Assembly (NCBI GenBank): GCA_007922195.1
Contig: ML681963.1
Span: 54,862,759-54,926,758 of the forward strand
Source: Podocnemis expansa
Lineage: Eukaryota; Chordata; Testudines; Podocnemididae
Length of the DNA stretch: 64,000 bases
Reading direction: 5' to 3'
Shown here: positions 1 through 9,381 of the stretch, piece after piece
How the letters are laid out: each line of letters begins with the position of its first letter
Position numbering within the stretch: position 1 is the first letter of the stretch
Program-made: the position numbers and the translations under genes
Notes under the pieces: generated by a model
Databases searched by the model: none
What the model saw: the letters and a program-made list of their open reading frames with translations, nothing else
What the model was told of the DNA's origin: nothing

Positions 1-494
1 TATAGTTGTCCAGCTATGGATTTCTAACCCTGACCTACATTCCCACTTGCCTCCCCCACCTCCCAAAACATGCGTTTCCAGATATAACCTAAGGCAAAAG
101 TTGAGTGACCAGTGATTTATTTTCCTCCCAAACAGTCATCTGATTCTTCTTTTCAACAAATGTCCTTCCCTGTGTTTTGTACTCTTCTGTTTGCTTTCTG
201 TGTTTGTTCTAGTCAAAGAGTTTGCTGGCAAGAAGGTTTGTTGAAGGAATGAATGTTAACCAAATGTTTCAGATTTTTCATAGGAAGTGAATTTCAAATT
301 CATATTCATGCATATTTCCACCAGAAACAGGCTTTGAAGGAATATGCTTATCCAGTCAAGGAACAGAGAAGATACCACATGACCTATATATCCAATCAAA
401 ACAGCTCAAATTGTAATTCAAGTATTCATAGGGAAGAGATCTGAGAATATAACAGGAAATAGCAAACAGAGAAAGGCAGAACTGATTGTTTGAA
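1..494. other. Unassigned non-genic DNA
   Basis: AT-rich sequence with no convincing exon, repeat end or RNA gene. The short open frame at 253-444 lacks any recognisable motif and is probably chance. Confidence 0.5.
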
Positions 495-824
495 TCACCT
501 GTTACAAACTATTCCCAGAACTCTACAACAGGCAGTCAGGGGGGATTTCAGAAGCAGCTGTGTCAGAACCCTTATCAATGTCAGTTTAGCTTTGTTGAAG
601 GCAACATCACAGGCATCAGTCCAGTTCCAGTCCTTGTTTCCCCAGAGGAGCTCAGGTAGGGGTTTCAGGAATGTTGCTAACTGTGGAATAAACTTGTCAT
701 AATAGTTCAATAATGGTAAAAAAAAGTGAAATTGGTTTATGATCTGAGGGGATGGAGCATCCATGATAGCCCTTACGTTGGTCAGAGACTTACAGAGACC
801 AGCAGCATCAATTATAAGTCCCAA
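495..824 (-). pseudogene. Ty3/gypsy-like retrotransposon pol relic (RT thumb to RNase H junction)
   Basis: A 109-codon minus-strand frame contains residues close to the junction between reverse transcriptase and RNase H of Ty3/gypsy-type pol: KVRAIMDAP-like (here NVRAIMDAPSPQ), then LLNYYDKFIPQLAT, LKPLPELL and DWNWTDACDVAFNKAKLTL. In the family this stretch follows the RT active site and precedes the RNase H catalytic DAS motif, which is absent here because similarity fades at the C-terminal end near position 540. No LTR, primer-binding site, protease or integrase is visible on either side, so this is an isolated fragment. The family-typical FLGLLNYYGKF is here FFLPLLNYYDKF, with substitutions at usually invariant positions, as expected for an old copy. 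Seen: motif order and spacing. Known: gypsy pol layout. Inferred: inactive relic. Confidence 0.72.
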
Positions 825-829
825 ATATT

Positions 830-2990
830 AAATAGAGGGCTGCAAATCTGTTGAAAGTCAATGGCACTCTTTTGCGGGTGGATTGTACTAACCAGGCAGA
901 GAGCTACACCATTTGCTCTCCTGCACTTCCATCTATTTTATGTCTGCAATCTGGGGGAATCAGTTAAAAAATATCTTCTTAAGGCTTTTAAAATCAATTC
1001 ACAGCTCTGCAGGCTGAAGCTCTGGGAAAGATTGCAGCCTTCATAATAACTGTTTTTTCTCTTAAGCTAAAACCTTTAGTGTCTCTACATTTTTCTCCCA
1101 GCAAGAAGCTAGAGAGGGAATGATTAAATAATGGAAAAGAGAACTCTTTTAATAAGATGTGCGTATCAGACACACTCATCCTCTCCACATCCATCCCATT
1201 TATCACAGAAACACCTCCTCACACATACACATGCGTCCCATCTTGCACGAACACCGCATCCCTCACTCACATTCCCCACACACACCCATCGCATTCACAT
1301 CTAGCATACTCACCCTGTAATGTACATCTTGTATCCATAAACCACACATGCACAAACACTCATGCCCATAACAGACATCCCACACACACTTTCAGAACAC
1401 GCTCAGTTTTCAGGGGATAGAGTGATTTCAGCCAACAGTCCGTCATTCAGTGCTGAACCTACAACAAGTGGAGCTTGTCACTGTGAAGTCTGGAGCCAAA
1501 CAGATTTCTTCTCTTTGGTCTTAATTAAAGGACGTGTAGCCACACAACTCACAACAAGGAAGCCTGCTGTACTGGCCTGGAAACCACTGGATTGACTTGG
1601 CCAGGAGAAATGCTGGGAAGACAGGAGACCTCTTAGGTGATTCTGGATTTAGGAACCCAAGAGACTGGGAGAGGCAGACATTTCAGCATCAATGTGTGTG
1701 AAAGAGAAAGACAAAAAGGGAGAAAAAGAAAGCAAGCCAGAAGGCACTTATCTAACACTTTCAGCATACCTAGAAGGTATTGCTCAAGATGAGCTGAGGG
1801 CACACAGCATGTGTACCCACATATGGTTCACAGGCACCGCAAATTTCAGATAGCCTAGGTCTGGGTTTCAATCCTTATCCGTTACAAAATTTAAACCCAG
1901 AACTGAATTTCTGAAGACTTATGAAGTTCTGAGGGGTTTGGGATGGCAATTTCAAGTACTCAAACCTTCACTCTCATCAGCGCTACACATAGCTTCCCAA
2001 ATGAGCTCTTTGCACTAGCAAATCACAATGAGATACACCTTCCCCTGATGTGCCCCTGGTGCCCAAATGCCTAATGGGACTTGGACTTCTGTGTGGTTTG
2101 CAAACAGCTGGGCTTGGAAAATGAAACCCATGTTCCCAGCAAACCAGTTCTGTTCTGTTTACAATATATATAAAACCAGCCACTCAGCAAGTTGGAGTTA
2201 AAGTTATGCTTACTTAACTATTCTGCTGCTTTCTCTCACAGCCTTTTAGTGTGCTGATCAGGCAAGCTTAGAGATGGGGGAAAGGAGAAAAAAAAAAAGC
2301 AGAAAGGAAAGAGAAAGAGAAGCCCAGGGCTCCAAAGCAGCTGAGGTGTCAAAGACAAAGATTTAATGAATGTGCCTGCGGTTCACCTGAACAGATGAGC
2401 ACAAGCTAGAAGGAAAGAACGAAGAAAATGGAAAAAAGAAAGGATCATTTTTCAGATTGGCAGCACCCCTTGCAGACATCTTTTAACAAGAAAAAAAAAT
2501 ACTCCAGCCTCACTCTTAAAGGGCCAGCAGTGTTATTCTGTTTTGCAGCAGCAGGTAGAGTACATCAGTCCTACCAAGTGGGCTACAATCTTTTCCTAGT
2601 TACTAGGCAGTGGAAGGTGGAGTAAAGCAGGAAGGGTATTATGGCTCCAGAGCTTTTTCTCCATGTTATTTTGATTGATTAGCTAATGATTCCCCTTGAC
2701 CCTTGTATGTCAGGGACCCCTTATAGCAGAAAAGCAGCAGGAATGGCCAGCATGCCACCCCACATCCTCCTTGGCTGTTATTAACCTACACTTGAACTGC
2801 TTCTTCTCATATTTGCCCTGCTAGGGCAGGGTTGGCTGGGGAAGGCCAGTGTCCCCACTCATAAGTGTATGTTGGCAATAACAGTGTTTTTCTGTGGGGG
2901 CTGCCATCTTGGTCAGTGCACCAGGGAGTGAACTAGAGCCCTCCCAAGCTGAGCACAGCCACTTCTTCAGGCTGTAAGAGACTTATAGTT
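830..2990. other. Unassigned non-genic DNA with CA-rich tract
   Basis: No gene or classified repeat end is supported. About 1215-1400 is enriched in CACA/CATCC-like units, a degenerate CA-rich simple repeat that produces short Thr/His/Pro-rich frames. A purine-rich A/G stretch lies near 2275-2330. Confidence 0.5.
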
Positions 2991-3157
2991 CTCCTTCGAG
3001 TGCTGCTCACATTATTTGGTTACAGGTGTCAACGTGCCACAGCACACGGTAGCTTGGAAAGTCTTTAGCGTTAGCCTGTCAGGTCAGGGTGCACAACCAA
3101 CACCCCCTCCATGCTGAGGCTGCGGCTATATAGGTGACCGTGACCCTGACCCTCCCA
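2991..3157 (+). repeat. DIRS-1 left inverted terminal repeat
   Basis: This segment matches the reverse complement of the right terminal repeat with modest divergence. Shared blocks include TTAGCCTGTCAGGTCAGGG, CCCCCTCCATGCTG and CTATATAGGTGACCGTGACC. The left repeat is about 30 bases shorter at its outer end than the right one, the asymmetry known for DIRS. The TATA-like CTATATAG near 3125-3132 lies just upstream of gag and is a plausible promoter element, by inference. Confidence 0.88.
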
Positions 3158-3185
3158 TTTCCTTTTTGCCACCATCAGCGTCGGT

Positions 3186-3503
3186 TTGGAACAGCATTAT
3201 CTTGCAAAACACAAGGGCCTGTCTTTTTGCGCAAAATTCGAAATGCCAGGATTCAAGCCATGCTTAGGAGGCTGCAAGGCTCTTCCGATGGACGATCCGC
3301 ACAAGAAGTGCCTTGCTTGCTTGGTTGAGTCTCACATCACAGCGGACTGCCCCATCTGCCGATCCTTCAAGCGGAGGACTCGGCTGGAAAGGGACCGTCA
3401 CCTCTGCTTCATTTCGGGGACCAGAGCCTCTCCACCTACAAGCGGCCGAGCCGTCAGCGCTCCATCGGACCCTCAATCGGCCCGGGCTCAAGCTTCCCGC
3501 TGA
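3186..3503 (+). pseudogene. gag: DIRS-1 gag, N-terminal Cys/His-rich part
   Basis: The frame carries a Cys/His-rich segment: CLGGC, then DPHKKCLACL, then SHITADCPICRSF, giving C-x3-C, H-x3-C-x2-C, H and C-x2-C spacing followed by a basic KRRTR stretch. This resembles the N-terminal zinc-knuckle-like region of vertebrate DIRS gag proteins. MPGFKP at 3243 is also found in the minus-strand DIRS-2 gag, so 3243 is a plausible true start and 3186 an upstream extension. The frame is interrupted by TGA at 3501-3503 and again at 3555-3557, after which the same frame stays open to 4754. The product would be the nucleic-acid-binding capsid-like protein of the element. Confidence 0.75.
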
Positions 3504-3602
3504 TCCCCGGTACCAGGCCCAAGATCTCGGCCCTCCACAGTACCTTCCAGGCACTGACCCTGCCGGTACCCCGGTAGCCTCCCAGCCACCCCTAGCGGGG
3601 CT

Positions 3603-4754
3603 GTGGCTCAGGCACCGGCTCGCCAAGGACGCTTAAATCTGGCTTCAGTGCACAACACGAGGCAGCCGGCTGCATCAGCACCGCCTCCCTCGGCACCGTT
3701 GGACACGGTACCACGCACAAGCTTGGCACCGCCTACAAGTCCGGCACCACCCGCAAGCCCAGCACCGTCGGCAAGCCCGGCGCCGCTACCAAGCCCAGTA
3801 CCGCTGGACCCGGCACCGTCACTGGTAACACCACTTCCGGTACTGTCACTTCCGGTACCATCAGATTCGGCACCAACAGTTGCACCGATGCCAGTACCGT
3901 CTCGGGCCTCCTTGCCTCTTTCTAACCTGGCACCATCGAACCCAGTACCGGGCCCAAGTTCTATGGCTCCTCACCACTTTCCTGGGGAATTCTTGGTACA
4001 GGATTGCCATCTGTTGGGGGGGAGGTCATCCAGGTCATTGGAGGAGGATCCCTTTCTCCCCACCCAGGAGGAGCTCCCGAGGAAGCGAGCCCGCAAAAGC
4101 TCCGTGTCACTGAGCGCGCGGTGTGGGCACACATCAGGGAAAGCACCTGGGCCCCTCATAATACTTATGCCACTGTCGAGGTCCCCGCACGATGAATGGA
4201 CTCCCGACTGGCTGAATGCGACGGCAGACGATGCCTCCTCCCGGTACGCACGTTCACCTGCACCAGAGTCCTTTGATTTCTCCGACAATGAGCCGGACCC
4301 TGATTCTACACAACAAAGCAGATCAAGGGCCCCATCATCTTCATCGCCTGATGAGACGTTAATCGACATGTCCACTGACCGCGAAGGGGATCCTCGCGTC
4401 GAACAGGACCTTCTCCGCTGCATGGCAGCGAACCTGAAGCTCAAGCTAGGGGCAATCCAGGTGGAGGATGACTCTCTCCTTGACGTGTGTCATCAAGCCC
4501 CTCCAGCTAAGGTCAAAATTCCCTTGCACGCCGGGGTGTTCTGCATCGTCCAGGAATGCTGGCAAACACCTTCCTCAATCCCGCCAGCATCCAAGATAGC
4601 AGACAAGAAATATTCCATCTCCCCAGAAGGTTTTCCCTTCCTGTTTCACCACCTGGCCCCGGGGTCCTTGGTGGTCAATGCAGTCAACCAAAGGGAGAGG
4701 CAAGGCCAACCTAGCACTACCCCCAAGAACAAGGAGGCTCAACCTACTCGGTAG
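3603..4754 (+). pseudogene. gag: DIRS-1 gag, Pro/Ser/Ala-rich linker and central domain
   Basis: A 383-codon frame in the same phase as the gag N-terminus. Residues 20-125 form a low-complexity Ala-Pro-Ser linker built from repeated GGTACC/GGCACC-type hexamers. An acidic and Ser-rich middle follows, with a KRARK basic cluster and DFSDNEPDPDS. The C-terminal 120 residues contain DKKYSISPEGFPFLFHHL and SLVVNAVNQR, positions I recognise as characteristic of reptilian DIRS gag. The frame ends where gag similarity shifts to frame 1 (about 4735), so the final TAG at 4752-4754 is a frameshift artefact, not the natural end. The antisense frame at 3971-4444 is a shadow. Confidence 0.78.
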
Positions 4755-5110
4755 GAAAGTTTACTCCTTGGCTGCCCTCCAGCTGCGCATCTCAAACCAC
4801 TCTGCTTTGATGACGCGTTACATCTTCAACCTGTGGGAAGCTCTATGAAATCTCCGATCAGTCATCCCTGAGGATCGCCTGAGACACTTTGAAGTGATGC
4901 TGGATGAGGGGGAGAGAGCATCCAGGGACATGCTTGCGACAACCTGGGATGCAGTGGCTACAGCGGCACACACAATTGCATCGGCGGTGGTAATGCACCA
5001 TTTGGCCTGACTCCAGAACTCCGGACTCTCCACATAGATGCAACAAATTATCCAGGACCTTCCCTTCGAAGGTCCTGACCTCTTTGCATCTTCCACGACG
5101 CGAAGCTGCA
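4738..5110 (+). pseudogene. gag: DIRS-1 gag, C-terminal part (degenerate)
   Basis: In frame 1 the translation resumes with LGRKVYSLAALQLRISNH, then a DEGERASRDM segment and ATAAHTIASAVVMHH, and ends near QDLPFEGPDLF. The parallel segment in DIRS-2 reads SHMVYSSSASQLRVANN, KEGNIISQDL, TRTMASAVTIHRVAWL and then LPFGGDTLF, so two independent copies support the assignment. Internal stops occur near 4848, 5008 and 5035. A glutamine-rich stretch (QQQLQQLKQQLQLQNQ) follows at about 5190-5245 in another frame, which is the usual gag tail before pol. Confidence 0.72.
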
Positions 5111-5470
5111 TGACTTGAGGGCCACTTTGAGGCCCCTCGGGATCTACGCTCCGTAACCTGTTAGACGTTCTTCAAAGTCGCACCAGGTACAACAGCAGCT
5201 ACAGCAATTGAAACAACAGCTGCAGCTGCAGAACCAGTTCCTGAGATCTCTCCAGTTTCCCCAGCGCCACCTTGGGGACCTGGACAAGGATAAAGGCTGA
5301 GCAGGCAAAAGGGGGTAAAATGGGCGACTCCCAGCTGGGATGCCGCGGACAAGGGTCGGACCGCTCGTTGGGCTGCAAACAGCATTTTTGACAGTCCCTC
5401 CGAGAGCAGCGCTCCACAGCCCCTGTTCTCCTCCAACCGCCTCCGCCATTTCGCCCCACGGTGATCCCGG

Positions 5471-6271
5471 GTCACTTCGGACCAATGGGTCCTTGACAGA
5501 GTAGCAAGAGGATACCACATCCAGTTCCTCTCAACCCCCCAGGACAGGAAACCGTCCCCTCATATAACCCCAGAGAACCCCGATCTCCTAGGAAAGCTTG
5601 AGGCCGAATGCCAAAAGTTACTCTCCCTCGGAGCCATCAAAAAGGTTCCCAAGAGGGAATGCAGCAAAGGATTCTATTCCCACTACTTCCTGGTCCCCAA
5701 ACCCAATGGGAATCTATGGCCCATCCTAGACCTCAGAGTTCTCAACAAAAACATAAAGAAAATAAAATTCTGCATGATCTCCCTATCACAGATCATCCCC
5801 TCCCTGTCCCCAGGACTGTGGTTCGCAGCCCTCAGCCTAAGGGACGCTTACTTCCACATAGCCATTCGGCCCCACCACAGGCGGTTTCTCAGGTTTGTAG
5901 TGGCTCGACGCCATTACCAGTTTACCGCCCTCCCCTTCGGGTTATCACTAGCCCCCAGGGTGTTCAGAAAGTGTGTTGCACCAGTCGCAGCGTTCCTATG
6001 CAGGAAGGGTGTAAGAATCTATCCCTACCTGGATCACTGGCTCATAGTGGGCAAGTCAAGTCGACAAGTACAAGCCCATGCCAACGTCGTAGCGAACCTG
6101 TGCGAGTTCCTGGGCTTCCGCATAAATCTGGAAAAGTCCAAGCTTTGCCCTACTCAGGACATAGAGTTCATTGGGGCATGCCTGGATGCGTGGCAAGGCA
6201 TCGCATCCTTGCCCCGTCAAGATTTCGTTCCATCTGCACCATCATCACGGAGCTCCAGGCATCCGGGCTGA
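5471..6271 (+). pseudogene. pol: DIRS-1 reverse transcriptase domain
   Basis: Frame 2 is open from about 5471, where SDQWVLDRVARGYHIQF marks the usual entry into DIRS pol. RT landmarks in order: SHYFLVPKPNGNLWPILDLR (fingers), LRDAYFHIAIRPHHRRFLRF (first catalytic Asp), TALPFGLSLAPRVF, and YPYLDHWLIVG, corresponding to the canonical YLDDWLI active site. Here the second catalytic Asp is His, so this copy could not polymerise DNA. GFRINLEKSKL is the downstream primer-grip region. The DIRS-like signal leaves frame 2 near 6200 and continues in frame 1, and the TGA ending at 6271 closes a shifted tail. The overlapping 5608-7062 frame is a shadow over this part and only becomes the real pol frame after 6200. 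Confidence 0.88.
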
Positions 6272-6960
6272 CCACAGCACGCAGATGCATGCAGCTCCTG
6301 GGGCACATGGCGGCAGCCACATCGGTAATCCGAACAGCTCGCCTGTGGATGCGACTGTTCCAGCTCTGGTTTGCCATGAGTTTCCGACCAGAACAGGACT
6401 GCCTTGACAAGGTAATCTCGATACCTCAGCATGCCCTGGAGTCCCTCCAAATCTGGTGGGACCCCGACTTCGTGAGGGGGGGGAATCCCATTCAGGGAGT
6501 CCAAACCTGCAGTAACCCTGATAATGGATGCCTCCAACTTGGGGTGGGGCGCCCACCTTTCAGGGAGCTTATCCACGCAAGGTGCCTGGAGCCCCAAGGA
6601 CAGTATCCTCCACATAAATGTGAAGGAGCTCAAGGCCATCAGACTGGCCTGCATGACCTTCCTGGAGCAGATCCAGGGCAGAGTGGTCCAAATCCTCTCA
6701 GACAACACAGCAGCCATGTTCTACATGAACCGCCAAGTGGGGGGGTCCGCTCCTTAGCTCTATGCGAGGAAGTGACCAAGCTGTGGCAACTAGCGATAGA
6801 CCATCACTTCATGCCAACTGCTGCCCATCTCCCCGGGGTGGACAATGGCATAGCGGACTCACTCAGCAGAAAGCCGCTGGTGAACCACGAGTGGTCCCTC
6901 CACAACGAGGTTTTTTCCCTACTGACAATCAGGTGGGGAACCCCTCAGATCAACTTCTTT
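6200..6960 (+). pseudogene. pol: DIRS-1 connection and RNase H domain
   Basis: After the RT, frame 1 carries the DIRS connection region (RRCMQLLGHMAAATSV, then FRPEQDCLDKVISIP). RNase H begins in frame 2 at 6524 with MDASNLGWGAHLSG (first Asp). KELKAIRLA follows (Glu), then SDNTAAMFYMNRQVGG (Asp). The last part returns to frame 1 as HLPGVDNGIADSLSRK (final Asp). The D-E-D-D catalytic set is therefore all visible but split over frames. The two switches fall at runs of G at 6476-6483 and 6738-6745, pointing to homopolymer slippage, either biological or from sequencing. The enzyme would remove template RNA during reverse transcription. Confidence 0.85.
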
Positions 6961-7229
6961 TCCATGGCACAGAACCACAATGCCCTCAGTTCTGCTCCCT
7001 CCAAGGCTGGGAGAAGGGGTCTGTCAGCGATGCCTTTCTCCTCAGTTGGTCAGGAGTACTAATGTATGCCTTCCTGCCAATTCCCCTGATTCACAGGGTG
7101 GTTCTGAAGGTCCTCACAGATGAGGCACTCGTCATCCTGATAGCCCCGGACTGGCCCAGGCAATACTGGTTCCCTCTCCTACAAGACATGTCATTGAGGA
7201 CCCCGCTCCGCCTCCCAAAGACCTTCTGA
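6960..7229 (+). pseudogene. DIRS-1 pol spacer between RNase H and recombinase
   Basis: Frame 0 reads SGVLMYAFLPIPLIHRVVL and then VILIAPDWPRQYWFPLLQD, a conserved post-RNase H segment I recognise from vertebrate DIRS pol. The frame stops at 7227-7229. It overlaps the end of the preceding frame and shows a further frameshift near 6960. Confidence 0.68.
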
Positions 7230-7340
7230 CACAAGACTCGGGCCACCTTCGGCACCCCAACCCAGGCCTCCTGCACCTGACAGTCTAGATGCTCTCTAGC
7301 TCAGCGAGCAAGAGAGAGACGCTGCTCGGATAGGGTTAAA

Positions 7341-7703
7341 AAGGTCCTGGTTGGTAGCAGAAAACCCTCCACCAGGTCCACTTATATTGCAAAATGGAAC
7401 CACTTCTCTGCTTGGTGCCATGATAAAAACATAGATCCTATCTCCACATCAGTACAGGCAACCTTAGACTACCTTCTTGACCTAAGGGAGAAAGGCCTTT
7501 CTCTGTCATCACTGAAAGTGTATTTGGCAGCAATCTCGGCCTTTCACCAAACAACAGATGGGGTCCCACTCTTCTCACACCCCATCTGCCATAGATTCCT
7601 GAAAGGAGTGGAAGAACTTTCTCCCCGTGTCCGTAACCCCACCCCACAGTGGGACCTGAACGTGGTGTACGGGCTTTCACAGAACCACTGTACGAGCCCT
7701 TAG
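7341..7703 (+). pseudogene. DIRS-1 tyrosine recombinase, N-terminal core-binding domain
   Basis: Frame 0 carries KPSTRSTYIAKWNHFSAWC, then LREKGLSLSSLKVYLAAISA and RFLKGVEEL. This is the SAM-like core-binding domain expected upstream of a DIRS recombinase catalytic domain. It is out of frame with the catalytic half: the switch from frame 0 to frame 2 falls near 7650-7700, where the two frames overlap (LSQNHCTSP versus FTEPLYEPL). The break is a single indel. Confidence 0.75.
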
Positions 7704-8338
7704 ACTCAGCCGCCCTGCTAGTGCTGTCCTGGAAGGTGGCTTTCCTGGTGGCTGTTACATCAGCCAGAAGGGTCTCAGAGCTACAAGCCCTATCCTCTGA
7801 ACCCCCATATACGGTTTTCTTTCCTGACAAGGTGGTCCTGCGTCACCACCCCTCGTTCCTGCCCAAGGTTGCCACCCCTTTCCACATGAATCAAGAAATC
7901 TGCCTGCCGGTCTTCTGTCCAGACCCTCAGATAACAGAAAACCAGAGACGGTGGCACACCCTGGATGTGAGGAGAGTGCTCCTAACCTACATTGAGTGCA
8001 CCCATTCCTTCCACAAGACCCCCCAGCTGTTTGTGGCGGTCGCGGAACACATGAGAGGTTCCCTGGTATCCTCCCAATGCATCTCCAAATGGATTGTGAA
8101 CTGCATTAAAGACTGCTATGGAAGGTCGAACATGCCTCTTCCAGAGACTGTGAGAGCCCACTCTACCAGAGCTGAGGTGTCCTCCACAGCCTTCCTCGCT
8201 AAGGTCCCGATCCAAGAGATCTGCAGGACTGCTACGTGGTCATCGATACATACCTTCACAATGCACTACGCCATTGCCCAACAGGCGAGAGATGATGCCG
8301 CTGTGGGCAGAGCCGTACTCAGTGTGGGTGGACTGTAA
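7649..8338 (+). CDS. DIRS-1 tyrosine recombinase, catalytic domain (open, partial)
   Basis: A 229-codon open frame carries the tyrosine-recombinase catalytic set: Arg in TSARRVSEL (residue 40/41), His-x-x-Arg in AHSTR (H171, R174), Trp in TWSSIHTF (W197) and the nucleophilic Tyr in MHYAI (Y207, codon near 8267). In DIRS elements this enzyme is thought to integrate a circular DNA intermediate by cutting and rejoining through a 3'-phosphotyrosine link, which explains the lack of target duplications. The frame ends 48 bases before the internal complementary region, the normal position. The annotated ATG is internal, since the protein should begin in the frame-0 core-binding domain upstream. It is notable that this is the only domain of the element without a stop. 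Confidence 0.87.
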   Translation: MGPERGVRAFTEPLYEPLDSAALLVLSWKVAFLVAVTSARRVSELQALSSEPPYTVFFPDKVVLRHHPSFLPKVATPFHMNQEICLPVFCPDPQITENQRRWHTLDVRRVLLTYIECTHSFHKTPQLFVAVAEHMRGSLVSSQCISKWIVNCIKDCYGRSNMPLPETVRAHSTRAEVSSTAFLAKVPIQEICRTATWSSIHTFTMHYAIAQQARDDAAVGRAVLSVGGL

Positions 8339-8385
8339 CTCCTCCCACCATCCTTGGGTATGGCTAGCAGTCACCTGTAACTGAA

Positions 8386-8470
8386 TGATGTGAGCAGCGC
8401 TCGAAGGAGAATGGTTGGTTACTCACAGTAACCGTCCTTCTTTGAGATGGGCTGCTCAAATACATTCAGG
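8386..8470 (+). repeat. DIRS-1 internal complementary region
   Basis: Bases 8386-8411 are the reverse complement of the left element end (GAGCAGCGCTCGAAGGAGAA), and 8410-8470 are the reverse complement of the right end (ATGGTTGGTTACTCAC through GAGATGGGCTGCTC). The two halves meet at AAT (8410-8412), the inferred crossover core. A joined-ends segment complementary to both termini is the hallmark of DIRS and is thought to template circle closure. The ICR keeps the wild-type arrangement of the right end slightly better than the end itself. Confidence 0.87.
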
Positions 8471-8518
8471 TCCCTCCCACCATCCCCGTTAACGGAGTTG
8501 GTGAAGGTATATGGGACT

Positions 8519-8715
8519 GGGAGGCTCAGGGTCACGGTCACCTATATAGCTGTGGTCACAGCATGGAGGGGGCATTGGCTGTGCGCCCTGACCTGACAGG
8601 CTAATGCTAAAGACTTTTTGAGCTACCGTGCGCTGCGGCACATATACACCTGTAACTGAATGTATGTGAGCAGCCCATCTCAAAGAAGGACGGTTATGAT
8701 GAGTAACCAACCATT
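8519..8715 (-). repeat. DIRS-1 right inverted terminal repeat
   Basis: Reverse complement of the left terminal repeat, extended by about 30 outer bases (through GATGAGTAACCAACCATT) that pair with the ICR. It contains CCTATATAG near 8541-8549. It ends directly against a hairpin-family repeat starting at 8716. Confidence 0.87.
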
Positions 8716-8897
8716 ATTGTAAAACAAACAGTGAGTCCTGGGATACTTAAACACTAACAAATTTATTTATTGCGTGAACTTTCATGGGAGAAAATTTCAC
8801 TTCGTCAGAAGAAATAAATTTGTTAGTTTTTAAATGCCAGAGGACTCCTTGTTTATTTTACTGAACTAGACTAACATGGCTGCCCCTTTGGAACTTG
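8716..8897 (+). mobile_element. Hairpin-family (Penelope-like?) repeat, copy 1
   Basis: Inverted left arm (8725-8803) followed by the sense right arm ending in CTAACATGGCTGCCCCTTTGG. The arms share ACTAACAAATTTATTT / AAATAAATTTGTTAGT. The antisense arm contains CTGACGA (read on the minus strand, near 8798-8804), a hammerhead-like core box. The left edge is the DIRS-1 terminus, so the original flank is lost. Confidence 0.75.
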
Positions 8898-8929
8898 GTA
8901 ACATAGCTGTTGTGTATTGGGGGCATGTA

Positions 8930-9373
8930 CACACTGACAGAAGGCTACCCTACCACTGCTGGTGAAACAGAAAAGGGAGTCCATACCCTACCCTCCATTC
9001 CCAGTCCGGTGAGCAGCAAAGACCACAGGCAAGAAGAGGTCTGTTAGTGCTTTTCATGGTGGAGAGAGGGGAGGTAGGATTCTCCTATTGCTTGCCCTGC
9101 AGAGAGCCCAGGACCCTTAATCCCTGCTGAGTCAGTGTGGCCAGGTATGGTTCATCAGACTCCTCCCTGATTAGAAGGGAGGGGGGAGCAACAGCAGCAG
9201 GCAGTAGCCCAGAGGGAGCTGTGGCTGGGACTAGGATCCTTATTCCCTCCAGAGAGCTGCTCAGCCTCAGGGAGAAGGAATGGGTTGGGGAGGCCCTAGG
9301 GTCAGCCAGGCCTGGTGTAAGTGGGAGTTCAGGCAGCACTGTTTTGGAATGAGCTTTCCATTAATAATTCTAG
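8930..9373. other. Unassigned non-genic DNA
   Basis: No exon or repeat end identified. The frames at 9085-9352 lie on both strands over the same GC-moderate sequence, with no motif. Confidence 0.45.
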
Positions 9374-9381
9374 CCTCCAGC

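Larger units (their letters stand above)
2991..8715 (+). mobile_element. DIRS-type tyrosine-recombinase retrotransposon (DIRS-1), near full length
   Basis: A 5.7-kb plus-strand element with the diagnostic DIRS architecture: left inverted terminal repeat, gag, RT, RNase H, tyrosine recombinase, internal complementary region, right inverted terminal repeat. DIRS elements use a tyrosine recombinase instead of a DDE integrase, and a circular intermediate is inferred for the family. There is no LTR direct repeat and no clear target duplication, as expected for DIRS. Ends are set by comparing the termini with the internal complementary region: the left end begins TTCTCCTTCGAG and the right end finishes AACCAACCATT. 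Coding regions carry several stops and frameshifts, some at G homopolymers near 6476-6483 and 6738-6745, so the copy is inactive. The catalytic half of the recombinase is still open. A TATA-like CTATATAG sits inside both terminal repeats. Confidence 0.9.

Noticed and set aside
1150..1420. Thr/His-rich frames at 1.2-1.4 kb as a coding region
   Set aside because: Product of a CA-rich simple repeat.
3603..4754. The longest frames in the window (383 and 484 codons) could be host genes
   Set aside because: Both fall inside the DIRS-1 boundaries. The first is gag linker and core; the second is a shadow over RT that becomes the true pol frame only in part.
8716..8897. Hairpin repeats as simple foldback MITEs
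   Set aside because: Fold centre and 5' start vary between copies and duplications are 11-15 bases, unlike a fixed-ended MITE. Kept as a retro-mobilised family.
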